From Cheilinus undulatus (taxonomy: Eukaryota; Chordata; Actinopteri; Labriformes; Labridae): DNA of 64,000 nucleotides. A program made the position numbers and the translations under genes. Positions within the stretch are counted from its first letter, which is position 1; every line of letters begins with the position of its first letter. Shown piece by piece: positions 39,101 to 50,650 of this stretch. The DNA lies in the NCBI RefSeq assembly GCF_018320785.1, contig NC_054876.1:6918207-6982206 (forward strand). Reading direction: 5' to 3'. The notes beneath the pieces are model-generated. The model was given only the letters and a program-made list of their open reading frames with translations, was not told the DNA's origin and searched no databases.

Positions 39101-42100
39101 ATTGCTGCCAAAGGAGATTCAACTAAGTACTGAGTTTACTGAGATTTACTGTACCACTGTTGTCACTTGTCTATCCAAAGTCTATAATGAGTGATATGCT
39201 AGCTTGAAGCTATGCTAGCATCAGTGATTTGATGGTTGCTAGTCCTCTTATCTTCTGTCTGTCATTGTCGTCCCTCCATGACACAACACAAAGACAAGAA
39301 TGGAGTTGGATAAAATAATTGGTATAAAATCATAGAATCAAGTCACTAAATAACACACAGACCCATGCAGTTTTTCAAAGAGAGAAGTCTCATGCAAAGT
39401 TAAAAATCGACTTACTGGTCAGAATCGTTAGCAAGAAAAGATACTCGTCGTAAGATATCAGACCTGTAAGACACAAAAGAAATGTACAATCAGCAAAGTA
39501 ACATCTGCTGTTCCCTGAAAGAAAAGGAGCATGATGAAACATGTGCACTGTTTCTGTTTCTCTCCGTCCTGTTGTTTTGTTTCCATTTAATAAACTGTGT
39601 AGCCGTTCCACTAAGACACAGACTTAGTGTGTAACTGTATGCCTCGTCAGATTGTGTGCATATTAAAGAGCTGTAAAAGTTTTTATATCTGTTAGTGGTG
39701 TTATCAGGCTGTAGAGTTAAGGATTATGGGCCATAAACTAGGCTGTAGAGAAGACAAGAGTACAATTACTGATTTAATAAATGTATATAAAAGGCAACCC
39801 ATTATCTGATTTAATTTCCTATTTATACTGAAGAAAGAAAACATCACAATATCACTTTTTTCCAGTGTCATGCAGATCTCCTGTGTACCCCAACATAAGG
39901 ATGCCAAAAAATACAACATCAAAGATCAGTTATTTTGGTACCATGAGAGTGGAAACAGCCAAATAATAAACTAAAAAATTATTGTGGGCCATATCAAACC
40001 AAACTGAACCCAGCATCTTTACTCTGCTGTTCAGACTCACCGTTGTCTCCTAAACTCCTGAACAGATCATTACCAGCACGAGCTCTGGAGGCAGCTTTCA
40101 ACATTTTGTTCACTTCCTGCAAAGAAAAAAATATGAGACAGAAAACACCAAAAAAATCGACAGATGCGGTGAACAGTGAAGCTTAACTTTACAAATAAAC
40201 GTCGTCAACAAACCTCTCTTGTTAAAATCCTCTTCTGCAGCTTTCCTATGCAAAATAAATGAATGAGCATTAAGTCAGTAAGGCTTGTACATTTTTTTTG
40301 TCATCTAAAAACAGTCTGCTAGAGACATTAAACATAAGATGTGTTAATTCATTAATAAACAACTGCATCAGATTCAAATGAGGCTTACACTCTGGACTTA
40401 AAGCAAAATTTTGATTGTATATTTCATCATAAAATAACTGGCACAAGGGTATGACTCTGTGATCATCTAATCTGACATAGTGACCATCATAACAGAAAAA
40501 AATACCCTGTAGTTTGACCTTGGATTTACATAGTTAAAGACACAACTGTTTAGGTAGTCATTTGGGTGATTATGCTTTCAAATGCACTGTGTGTCTTGTA
40601 TTTTACAGCAGTGGTGACCCTAAGGGGACACTAAGCTTCGGGGGTAGGGCTTGATAAGACTACATAAAGACGGTGCATGCTGTTCTGTTCTGCTAGCAAA
40701 AGATGATTTTGTGAGAGGACTTACAGGAAATTGTAGGACTAACAACAATGTTAATTTTGGAGGTTATTTTTAATGTACTTTTACTTTTAAAATTAAGATA
40801 TTCATTTAATTCTAGTCACATTTTAGTCCTTCTCAGCTTTTGTAGTTTTAGCCTATTAGCCAGTCAACATACTCTCATTTTAATGTCCCATTAATATTTC
40901 AATTACTTTACAATGTACTGAAGATACTAAGATACCATGAATGTTCTTTCATCTCACCTCTGCTTGTCTTTTGGCACGTTACACTCCCAGTAGAGAAATA
41001 TTATGGATTTTTAGTGCCCAGCACTATCATTTTAGTCTTCTTGACAAAAATAAACTTAATTTTAGGCTTAGTTTTTATCATATCAGATCTGTTTTAGTCC
41101 TAGTATCATGATAGTCTTCCTCGTGGTAAAAATTCAGCTAACAAACATTTTTAGTTCTAGTTTTGGTCAACAAAATTAACACTGGATAGCACTGAATCAA
41201 CACCACACATCACTACTAGTATAGCAAGGACAAGAAAAAATGATGAGCCATTTCTAACCATTGGCTTCACCTGTAAAAGGAGAGCCATACTCCTTCCTTG
41301 AGCCACAACCTACCTGTGTGAGAAATGTTTTTGTGTGATTATTGATATATGTTTAAACACTGACATGCTTGGTGATGGGTGGGATGTTTACATCGAACAA
41401 AGGGGGGCAATTAGAGAAAGTTTTGGAACAACTGGTTTACAGTATTTGGTAACTGTGTTGTATGTTGTCAGCTGTGGTTCATGTGACAAGGGCTGGGTAT
41501 GGAAATCTGGCACCAACATGGTACCAGTACCAGCACGTCCAGTACCTACCAGACCAAATTATAATACAGATTTCGATGCTTATTCAGTACCTGACCACCC
41601 AAACACTAACTCTATCACTCCAAATGAAGAACACAAAATTAGGCCATAGAATTAAGCATTTGATCCCTTTTTTTAAGCTGACCATAAACATTTTCTAATA
41701 ATTTTGGTGTCCAGAATAATGCCTGTGCACTGCCCTTAATTTCCTACCAAGGACACAGTCACACTGATACATTCACATTGTTTTTCTGACATCTTGCTGT
41801 GTCCCAGAATCATTGCACTGCAACATTCTCATTACTGAAAGCTACAAATCACTATTGTATCACATTTAAAGTGACACTGCAATTCCCTGCCTTGAAACCC
41901 AGCAAAAAGAGTTCATGATTTGTATGGAAGCATCTGTTTTTTGAGTGTTTTCTCAACCATTTAACCATATTTATTTTAACTTGTCACACCTGTGAATGGG
42001 CGGTTACCTTTTCCAATTCACATTATCTACAGAAGACTATAAAATGCATCTTACGGTCCACATTCTCCAGCATGACAGAGTAGAGGAAGTCTCTGGGGGT

Positions 42101-42625
42101 CATGTAGAGCTCCTGTTCATAAATCACTGAGGCAAACTTATCAAAACGGACCTTCCTGGCAGACATATGAGGAACTGCAGCATCCTAGACAAACACAAAC
42201 ACTTTTACTCAGTATGGTATATCAGTGAGTCACAGCTGGGGGGCGTATTCTGTTGAAACTCCGGGTAATTACGCCCTTCATGTAAATACTGAGAATAATG
42301 AGTCGTCTTAACTTGTATTAAGCACCTTTTGACATCAAATTCATAAAACACACATGTGAAAGTCACAGTTTTAACACGCACTTTCAATGTATTTCGACGG
42401 TAATAACTTTTTCAGTCGTGTACTCACTTTTTGCTCCTCGGCATGTACAGCAAAGGGCAGAGTCCTGTAGTTAGCTTGATAATGATAATAACAGACAACT
42501 CCAGCACCGACTACAGAGCCCAGGACACCAGGACCCACAACCCGACGAAGACCTGGGCTCTTCAGAGACCGAGGACTCCTCAAAACAGTCCTCAAGGCTG
42601 CAGAGACCCTTCCCCAGCTGGACAT
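30170..42625 (-). CDS. micu2: Mitochondrial calcium uptake protein 2 (MICU2), complete, twelve coding exons
   Basis: EF-hand regulator of the mitochondrial calcium uniporter, acting in the intermembrane space as a partner of MICU1. Exons in transcript order: 42428-42625, 42055-42184, 40214-40245, 40041-40116, 39416-39463, 37705-37787, 37001-37054, 36821-36912, 33304-33475, 33115-33223, 32873-33030, 30170-30271. All phases join to 417 residues, close to human MICU2. The N-terminus is Arg/Ser-rich with no acidic residues, followed by a hydrophobic segment (about 29-50), fitting a mitochondrial presequence and anchor. Canonical EF loops are DVDGNEHVDKKE (175-186) and DMDGDNCLSHKE (359-370). FMEDLQAEVQEMEFLQFSKG and EFKRAV-like blocks favour MICU2 over MICU1 or MICU3. 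Tail GYWKC holds the Cys (397) at the site expected to bond MICU1. The 33304 exon has a weak GTTTAAGG donor. Confidence 0.9.
31294..31816. mobile_element. hAT-type MITE, copy 2 of the 23021 family, in the last micu2 intron
   Basis: It starts TAGAGCTGGGCAATTAATCA and ends TTCAGCCCTA, sharing CCTGCTGCAATTTTCAAA and CAATATTGGGGGAAAAAA with the copy at 23021-23375. Flanks GTGCGTAT (31286-31293) and GTGCATAT (31817-31824) match at seven of eight. It is 523 bp, longer than copy 1, and non-coding. Confidence 0.8.
34800..35325. mobile_element. Nested non-autonomous elements in the micu2 intron 33476-36820
   Basis: Outer pieces (about 34800-34890 with repeated GACTAAAATGTGA, and 35285-35325 ending GTCAAAATTAACACAGG) resemble the hAT MITE of 12407-12912. 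Between them, 34891-35269 has its own inverted ends: TTTCTCCCTCTTAACCCTT on the left and AAGGGCTAAGGGGTAGAAAT-type sequence on the right. The inner element appears inserted into the outer one. Boundaries are approximate and no target duplication was found. Confidence 0.45.
38219..39140 (+). pseudogene. Decayed Tc1-like transposase in a micu2 intron
   Basis: Plus-strand fragments read as a Tc1 transposase with stops and frameshifts: SIILKWKKSGTTRLF near the start, WSGEIKFELYGLWRKPG, TVKHGSGSIMLWG, then IPDLSPIKHPW corresponding to the SPDLNPIE block of the DDE domain. The catalytic Asp expected in WSDE is Gly here. Terminal repeats are not visible. It lies antisense to micu2 between exons 37705-37787 and 39416-39463, and differs from the 24308/53121 family. 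Confidence 0.82.
40746..41184. mobile_element. Older relative of the 12407 hAT MITE in a micu2 intron
   Basis: The left end CAATGTTAATTTTGG and right end CAACAAAATTAACACTG match the termini of the 12407-12912 element. The interior carries TTTTAGT-type runs. No 8-bp duplication remains (ACTAACAA versus GATAGCAC), so it is likely an older copy. Confidence 0.6.
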
Positions 42626-42739
42626 TTTGATGTGCTGTGGAGCTAGCTTGGTTGTTACATTCCACGGCTTCCGTAGCTGCGCACTGTAGAACCGCGCCTA
42701 CAGCTGGAAGCTGGTGCTGCTTCTGTCAACGTCTACGCT

Positions 42740-42752
42740 GCCGCCATCTTGG
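42740..42752 (-). promoter_or_regulatory. micu2: YY1-type motif at the micu2 promoter
   Basis: On the minus strand the sequence is CCAAGATGGCGGC, containing the AAGATGGCGGC core that YY1 binds close to transcription starts. It lies 115 bases upstream of the micu2 ATG in a locally CpG-richer patch (42640-42760). An ETS-like CGGAAGC on the minus strand is between it and the ATG. The orientation fits leftward transcription. Confidence 0.6.
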
Positions 42753-42769
42753 AGGGGGGTTACCGCAGT

Positions 42770-43779
42770 TCATAATGAGGGTAATCACATGCGGTTTTTA
42801 CCATAAAACATTTTGTTTTGACATAGTACTGGCTTTGATATATCTTTACAGTAAATAAGTTAAGATAATTGACACTTACAGTACATATTCAAAACAAAAC
42901 AAAAAGACCATAAATGATTCATACAATCAGTAAAAGGGTAAATTATTCAAGGGGGGAGTACTTTTATATACATGGTGTTTGTAGCATAGAATACTTGTTT
43001 ATGCCTTGTTTATACTTTTTTTTAATAACCAACTGCTTTATTGTATATCCAATACTCCTTATATAATTACAAATGTTTTTTTTTATCATAAAAGAAATAA
43101 AATTAAATCAAACACAATTTAATATTCATCTCACAGTCATAAGAAAGTTTACACAGAGTCAGCATGAATACATTTCAGACTTTGGCTGTAAAAAAAAAAA
43201 TCACTCTTCCTTCTGTTTTAACATTTCCTCAGGGTGGCACTAGAGGACCATTCCTACATTACAGGAGAAAACAGATTAATCAGCCACTGACTTTTGATTG
43301 TGTACAGCTTTTCTCAGTATTTTTGCTGATTTTCTGCAGTGTTTTTTTTTTAATGCAAGAGATTACAGCAGTAACATCCAAACTCAGGTGCATGTTTGTA
43401 AAAGGTAAAAAACATTTCTGTTTTGTGTCAGGTTATTGTCCAAAGGGGGAGAGCTTTCTAGGGCTCAGCCAAACTGGGCTATTTAAACTTTTTATGCTGA
43501 AGTACAATCTAGCCTTTTTCCACAATGTAAACCTCTTTTCTTGAAACCTTTTTATTGGTCATGTTAACAATGTGGGCAGGCACACTGAACAAAATAATTA
43601 GAAAGTAATGTCATTACTAAGCCATACTGTGCACAAATGTCAGGATGTCAGAAAGCAGAGTAGAAGAAACTGAGACAACTTTTTTGGAAAAAAAAATATA
43701 TTTGTGAAAAGGGGGGAAAAAAATTAATAACAAGTAGGAAAAATGGGTTAAAATAGGCAGAAAATGGCATAATTAATGT
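42770..43779. other. Intergenic DNA right of the micu2 promoter, nothing recognised
   Basis: AT-rich sequence with A and T runs. An open frame at 43164-43544 has no recognisable domain and begins in a poly(A)-rich context. I see no gene. Confidence 0.5.
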
Positions 43780-44260
43780 AAAAGCTGCAGAAAGTGGCAA
43801 AAAGTGACAAAAATGAGGTATAGTGGCAACAAGGAGCAAATTTCCCCTTGAGGGACTAATAAAGGAATATCCCATCTTGTCTTAATATCACAGAAAAGTG
43901 GCAGAATACGGGCATAAATGGATACAGAGGGGCAAATAATGCCTGAAAGGTGGCAAAAATGGGCAAATGGCAGCAAAGAAAATTGCAAAATAAGTGAAAA
44001 GGGGAAGAAATGGGCCAAAAAATTGCAGAAAGCAAAAAGGCAAAAAGTTGCATAAAGATGTTGCAGAAATAGACAAAAAGTGGCAAAAACTGGCTTATAT
44101 GGGCGAAAAGTAACATATTTCTTAAAAAAAAAAGAAGTGGCAAAATAATGAGCTCAAAGTGGCAAAAAGATGTTGCAGAAATGAGCAAAAAGCAGCAAAA
44201 ATGGGTAAAAAGTGGCAAAAAGAAGCTGCAATAATGGATGGAAAAAGTGGTGAAATGGTT
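43780..44260. repeat. Purine-rich minisatellite built on TGGCAAAAA
   Basis: Dozens of variants of TGGCAAAAA, with GGGCAAAA and TTGCAGAAA, follow one another on the plus strand. Unit lengths vary from about 8 to 25 bases. Longer repeats such as AAAGATGTTGCAGAAAT occur twice (about 44054 and 44167). Long minus-strand open frames through it are by-products of the stop-poor repeat. Confidence 0.85.
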
Positions 44261-44721
44261 TGTAAAGTAGCACAAATAAATAATCCACACACCAGAACTC
44301 AATAATAGCTGTACACACTTTCAGATTTAAAACCAGGGAAGTGTTAGCCAGGTTGCTAGCATCAATGCTACTATGCTGGGGTGTAGATTTGGTAAAAATC
44401 AGGCTTTATGTGTTGGTCAAGCTTGGCAGTACTTTGCCTGAACAGTCGTCAGCAGTGTATTTTCTTCACCGGGTGTATTCCAGTCTTTACGTCCCGCCAC
44501 ATTTTCTGTTTCTGCACAGGAGAGTTGGAGCTGATAAATACTGATAAGCAGTTGATTTTACTGCAGTTGTTGCAAAAAAGAAAAGAGAGAAGACATTGGA
44601 GGAGAGCATGCATGGCTGCTGAATCAGCTGACACAGAGGACAGGAGAGTTTTGAACTCAGACTACTGGGAGACAGGGGATGAGAAAACAGAGGTGTGGTG
44701 AATCTTGAATGCTGATCTGCA

Positions 44722-46381
44722 GCAGTGGTTCTCTACTGGGCTAGCCTCAGGACCATGGAAAAAGAGAAAACTGCAACATGATTTTCCCAGAATTTTACCT
44801 CTTAAATTTATCTAATGAAAAAAGCTGCAGTTTGGACCTTAGATGGAACACAGAAATAAGCTTAAACAAGACAGACAAACAGAGCTGATCATTACAGAAG
44901 GCTTGGCAGGACAGGCATGCTTTCATTTTATTGTGATAACACGAACATTTTGGCCGTTTGGTAAATTGGTGTAAATCTGACTAAACCTGACTAGTTATGT
45001 GCCATCATGGGAAAACCAGCATTTTTACCTAAAGATAATAAGATAATAAATAAGTGAACTGGAAGAATAGAGGGCTAGAAACATCAGATGTATGTCCACT
45101 TAGGGCTTCCATACATCCAAGATTTTTGACTCTGTGACCCACTTTTGGGTCCACATAATGGCCCACAGACTGTTGTAGGAACCAGCGCCGATTTGGGTGT
45201 AGAAATCATCTTACAACAAGGTCTACATGTGATTATGAAACATGCACATCTCGCCAATCACAGCATACTGGTGCTGATAAATGTGGCTGCTGGAAAAAAT
45301 AATTTAAAATACACATTCCTATATATTCATGGTTCAGCCGTCCTCCCGCTGGAGTTTATGACATGCAGATTCATGATATGGCAGAAAGACTGTCACCCTT
45401 ATTAAGGTATCAATTTCCAGGTCAGAGAAGTAAAGGAAGCTAAACATTTTCAGCTTGAAAAGTAACATTAAAGATGATCAGAAACACTGTGTGTGGAAGG
45501 AAATACTGCTGTAGTTGACTGCATTGTTGTGGACGAAATATCTCCAGATGATATTGGAACATTTAATTCAGACATCCTAGACGCTAAACACTATGTGGAC
45601 AAAAATATTCAGTCACCTGAACATTACACCAACAGACTGTAATGACATTGCATTCAGTACATGCAGCTACAGCAGCCTCCACTCTTCTTGGAAGGCTTTC
45701 CTCAATACTTTGGAGTGTTTCTGTGAGAATTTGTGCCCATTCATTCTGTAGAGCATGAGGTCAGGCACCGATGTTAGACGGGAAGGCCTGGGTCACAGTC
45801 TCTGTTCCAGTGCTCCCACAAAGGTGCTTCCACACCAAACTCATCAAACCATGTCTTTATAGTCATCTTTGTGCACTGGAAAACAGCCACATACCCTTAT
45901 CCCTCCTCCACCAAACTTCACAGTTGGCACAATGCAGCATCCGCTAAACCCAGAATCACTGCCAAACAGAAAAGCATGATTAGTCCAGTGTTGGGTGGCT
46001 TTACACCACACCATCTGGTGCTTGGCATTGGGCTTGGTGATGTGAGGCTTGCATGCAGGCCGAGTTGCTGTTGTTCCTAAACACTTCCACTTTTATTCAT
46101 ATCACTTACAGCAGACTGTGGAATATCCAGCAGGGATGACACTTCATGAACGTCTTACTGTAAAGGTGGCATCCATCACAGTACCACGCTTGAAGTCAGC
46201 TAGCTCTTCAGAACGACTTGTTTTGTATCACAAATGTTTGCAGACGGAGAGGTGCTTGATTTTATACATCTGTGAAAGCGTATGGTGTAGATGTATGCAC
46301 ACTTAGAGCTCCTGTTTTTCAGAGATTTTTCACTCTGCAACTCACTTTTGGGCCCTGAGCCACCAGCTGAGGACCACTGCA
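44722..46381. mobile_element. Possible hAT-like element with a second element inside
   Basis: CAGTGGTTCTCTACTGG at the left and CCAGCTGAGGACCACTG at the right are imperfect inverse copies of a CAGTGGTTCTCAA-type end. No target duplication was found. The interior holds another decayed element at about 45589-46265. The pairing of the two ends is an inference. Confidence 0.4.
45589..46265. mobile_element. Decayed DNA transposon remnant
   Basis: The left end CACTATGTGGACAAAAATAT resembles the CACTATATGGACAAAAGTAT terminus of an abundant fish DNA element. The body has remnants of its usual sequence (CTCCTCCACCAAACTTCACA, TTGGCATTGGGCTTGGTGAT). The right terminus is not recognisable. No intact frame remains. 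The superfamily is not assigned. Confidence 0.5.
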
Positions 46382-46689
46382 CCAAAGTATAGAAGATATT
46401 CTTGAAGACATTACTCAGAGACTGGGCCTGATGTTACCCAGCTGACCAATCACAGGGCTTTTAGTCTAAAGATGGTCTGGCTGCAGCCATTCATTTCTGA
46501 CATCTACCCTGTGATGCCATGAAATACATGCTTAAACTTTTGAAATAAAATCGGATCAAAGTTCCATTTAGGCTTAGGCTAAAAGTTTCTGTTACACGTA
46601 ACAGTACCAAAAGTTAAAAACCTGACCTGCAAAACCTGATAAAATGTTTAATAAAGCTGAGTAAACAGTCTGCTAACAGGAAGAACACT

Positions 46690-47620
46690 TGTCCTCCATG
46701 AAAACAGTCTAAGGTAGCTCACGTAGCTCCATTAGCTGTGTAAGCTATGTAGCAAAGCTTTGTAACAAACATAGCTGAGGTTAAGCTCACAAAGCAACTA
46801 CATAAGCTTGGTATACTACTTTATCTCCGTAACTTAAGTTCACGTTAATTACGTTTGTTAAAACTCACATTGCTAAAGCTAACTTAGCTATAGATAATGA
46901 ATCTATGTAGCTAACAAGGCTAAAGAAAAGCTAACAAAGCAGCAATGCAGGCTACATCAGAACGTTGCCTACGAAGGGACATTATCTATGTAGCCATGTC
47001 AGCTTTAGCTAGGTTTGCAAAAGCCCATGTTGCTAAAGCTCTATTGCTAAAGCTCACATTGCTTAGCCATACTTAGCTAAAGATAACAGAGCTACACAGC
47101 TTAAGCTAAGCTCACAAAGCAGCTATGTAAGCTACGTAGGTACTTTATCTACACAGCTATGTTAGCTTTAGCTACATTTGCTAAAGCCCACATCACTAAA
47201 GCTTAGCTATAAATAACGTAGCTATTGCTATTGCGCAGATAGCAAGCATAGCTTAGCTCACAAAAGCAGCTCTTTAAGCTACATAGAGACTTTATCCACA
47301 TAGCTATTTTCCATTGGCTATGTGTGCTAAAGGTCATGTAGCTATAGCTCACGTTGCTCAAGCTCATGTTTTAAAGCTAACTTAGTCACAGATAACAGAG
47401 CTTCATAGCTTGCGTTGAGCTCATAAAAGCAGCTATGTGAGCAGCAACGTTAGCTTTAGCTACATTTGCTAAAGCTCACATTACTAAAGCTAAGTTAGCT
47501 ATAAATACTGTAGCTATGCATCAGACATAGCTCAAGCTAAGCTCACAAAGCAGCTATGTAAGCTACAATGATAGCTTTAACTACGTTTTTTAAATCTTGC
47601 GTAAGCTAAAGCATCCATCG
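46690..47620. repeat. AGCT-rich degenerate tandem repeat
   Basis: About 0.9 kb in which AGCT occurs dozens of times, in units such as GTTAGCTTTAGCTACATTTG, GCTAAAGCTCACATTGCTAA and GCTCACAAAGCAGCTATGTA. Landmarks recur near 46999, 47160, 47311, 47460 and 47570, giving a unit of roughly 110-160 bases with many internal repeats. It is non-coding, and every AGCT is self-complementary. Confidence 0.85.
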
Positions 47621-49339
47621 TTCATATGACTGCTTGTAAAACAGGTGGATCCATAATTTTTCCCGGACTAGACATCTGATCTTTATCTTATTGTTTTTGA
47701 AAGGTGTTCTAGTCTTTAATGTTTGCAATGTGGTTATTTCATAAAAGTAGCTGTCAGATTTTGTTTATGAATACATTTAAATTTAAAAAAATCTAGAACC
47801 AGAAACTATGGCACTTCTTTTCTGAGATGTACAGCTTCTCAGATGAAAGGTCTGCAGCCAGATCCCTCTCTATAGTCTTAGTCATTTATTGTGTAGTTAC
47901 TTTTGAGGAGGTGCACATCAGTAGTCCTCTGCTTGTGTTCAGGGCTATACAAACCTATGACTTATACGCCACAGCATTGTTTTGACACAGAGATATAAAT
48001 CAGATAATCCCTTTGCGCATGTCAACCCTTCCCATGTTTCCTGCACCATCCATTGACCTTTTTCTAATAAAACCATTTGCAAAAACAACCCTGATGTCCT
48101 AAAAAATGAATGTGCATTTAAATGTGTGTTTGACCAGCATGTGCGTCCACATCAATTTCACGTCAAGTTTGCATCAGCAGGTTTGGAGGTTTATTTAATG
48201 TCATAGCAGCAAGTTGTAATGTAAAGTAACAAAGACATACACACTTGTAAGACCATCAATGAAGGAAACAAAGTTTGCACAATATTTTTTCTTCAGTCAC
48301 GGTTTATGCTGCCTATTGAATTTTTCGACTGTTTCTGTTATAACATAGTGGAAAAAAAATCCCCCTTTGTGTTTCATAAAAGTGATGGTAAGCAAACAGT
48401 TAAAACGCACATGGTGATGCGGGCTAAGTATCTGCCATGAGTGATGAATCAGAACAATTACAGCCACATGAAAATACTACAGCTCCTATTTCAGTGATAA
48501 AAACGTGTATTGCAATGACAGGCTGACTGTCAGACCTTTCTCGTGTTTGCGCTCTCTTCTGAACCTCGTGCTTCAGCAGTCTGCATGACATGGCACTTAT
48601 GTAAAAACAAACAGTGAGTGACAAAATGAGAGTAACATTCACATCATAACATAGCTTATCTATTCTCATTCAACTCATTTGAAGGCTGCAGTAATACAGA
48701 CAGATACAGAAACACTGTCACTACAATCCTCAAGTCAGTGAAGTCAAATACTGCTGCATCTCAGATAAACTTTTGGTGCTTTTATAGAAAGGAAGACTCT
48801 TTTTAGTCTTTTTTTAAACATATTTCAGGTGCAATTTGAGAGGATGGAAGGGGAAAAAACACTGGAAGTACATTTGAAGAAAGTCTCAGCTGCTGCCTGT
48901 GCTTTACTGCACATAATCCACCAACATGTCAGAATCTACGGAGGCCCTGAGTGGCAAGAGAGAAAAAAAATCTGATAATCCATATCCATTCAGAAATCAA
49001 ATTATACTTGTGAAAAAAAATATTTAGAAAATAATGTAGTATTGTGTGTTTTGGCAGGAAAGTGAATAATTTGATATCTTGAGTAATGTCCATGCTCTTT
49101 TAGTTTTGACAAGTTTTTTTAAAATTCAGTATTTTTCAAGTCAAACAAATCTGAAATTAATCAAACTTAATATTTCGTCTACATTTAGTTTTTTTCATTG
49201 ACACCATACTAAAGTGCTTTACTTTGAATTTTTGTTTATTTTTTAACTAAATGACATCAGATTTTTTAAAAAGTTCTTTATTTGTAAAAGAAAATATATT
49301 TCAGCAATTTCCTCAAAATACCAACTAAGGTATCTTGTA
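47621..49339. other. Intergenic DNA, nothing recognised
   Basis: Sequence between two satellite blocks. No exon, RNA gene or clear mobile element is visible. T/A homopolymers increase towards 49000-49300. Confidence 0.5.
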
Positions 49340-50650
49340 AATCTTTTAGGGCTTCTGTAACCTTAAAACTAATAACTAATGGTTATTGATAATACAGACC
49401 TTAATGTTGATCAAACTCATCTTCATAGTTTTGGCAAAACCATGAAGCCTTACTGTAATGTTAAATAACATAACATAATATAGCGTTACAAAGTGTATGT
49501 ATAATGTAACATATTGTAATGTTATGCAGCCCAATGTAACATAATGTTAAGTATAGTTTGAAAATATGTCCTCTTAGGGCTTCTGTTATGTCAGAAACAT
49601 AATTTTGGACAAAATCAAGAAGTCCTACCTTTACGTTATGCTACTTTACATTATGTTATGTTCCAAATTGTATGGTTTCATTATGTTATGTTACATAACA
49701 TTATGCTACATTACATTACACATTGTCCAGTTTGAATGCATGTCCTCTAAGGGCATTGGTAACCTTTAACTTAGAACCAATGGTGAGTAATAATTAAGTC
49801 TAAATGATTAAAAGATCATGGACATTGTTTTGGCCAAAATCAGGCAGACTGAATGTAACATTACAAAACTTAATGTAATGTAATGTAATACAATGCAACA
49901 TAACATAATGTAATATAATAAATGGTTTGAATGCATGTCCTCTTAGGGCTTCTTTTACCTAAAAACATAATTTTGGCCAAAATCAAATTACTCTACCATA
50001 GTAAACATAACATAAGGCAATGTAACATAACATAATGTTACATACTGGATGGTTTGAATGCATGTCCTAGGGATCTGTGACCCGAAAATTAAGAACCATT
50101 GATGACTGATGTTAAGGATCTTCATGTTGATCAAAAAAAAATCATTCACATCTCTTTATCCAAAAATCGGAAGCCATAATGTAACACTGCGCAACGTCAC
50201 GTGATGTAACGTTACGTGTTGTGATGTAACATATGATTTAAATGCATGTCCACTTAGGGATCTGTGACCTTAAAATTCATGATTAATGGTGATTGATAAT
50301 TAAGATATTAATGTTGACGTAAAGCAACATAACATAACATAATGTGACATAACATAACATAATGTAACATTACAACATTAAATCATAGTTTTGTCCAAAA
50401 TCATAAAGATCTACCATACTATCATGTAAAATAACATAGCGTAATGTAGCGTAACATAATGTTACATTACATAACGTTGGGTATCTTATGGTTTGATGCA
50501 TGTCCTCTGTAACCTTAAAATGAATAACTAATGGGGACTGACAATAAAGATGTCCATGTTGATCAAAATGGTAAACTTTTTGGCTAAATCGTGCAGCCCT
50601 ATATCATAACGTAGCAGTATGGTAATGTATGTTCACATGTCCTCTGTAAC
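49340..50650. repeat. Higher-order satellite with TAACATAACATAATG stretches
   Basis: A unit beginning TTTGAATGCATGTCCTCTTA, then AGGGCTTCTGTAACCTTAAA, GATTGATAATTAAGAT and an array of TAACATAACATAATGT variants recurs seven or eight times. Landmark ATGCATGTCC occurs near 49736, 49931, 50058, 50242 and 50497. Spacing therefore varies from about 125 to 260 bases, mainly from the length of the TAACA array. Non-coding. Confidence 0.85.

Noticed and set aside
30170..42625. Assignment to MICU1 or MICU3
   Set aside because: The EMEFLQFSKG, REDFAEWLL, RPV and DTVFKLFDMDGD blocks are nearer to MICU2, and the long MICU3-type insertions are absent.
43648..44302. Overlapping minus-strand open frames rich in Phe, His, Leu and Cys
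   Set aside because: They are created by the stop-poor TGGCAAAAA minisatellite; the repeated FCHF/LPLF pattern is the repeat in translation.
46690..50650. Repeat arrays considered as CRISPR-like
   Set aside because: The repeats are degenerate with no identical direct repeats or uniform spacers, and the genome is clearly vertebrate.
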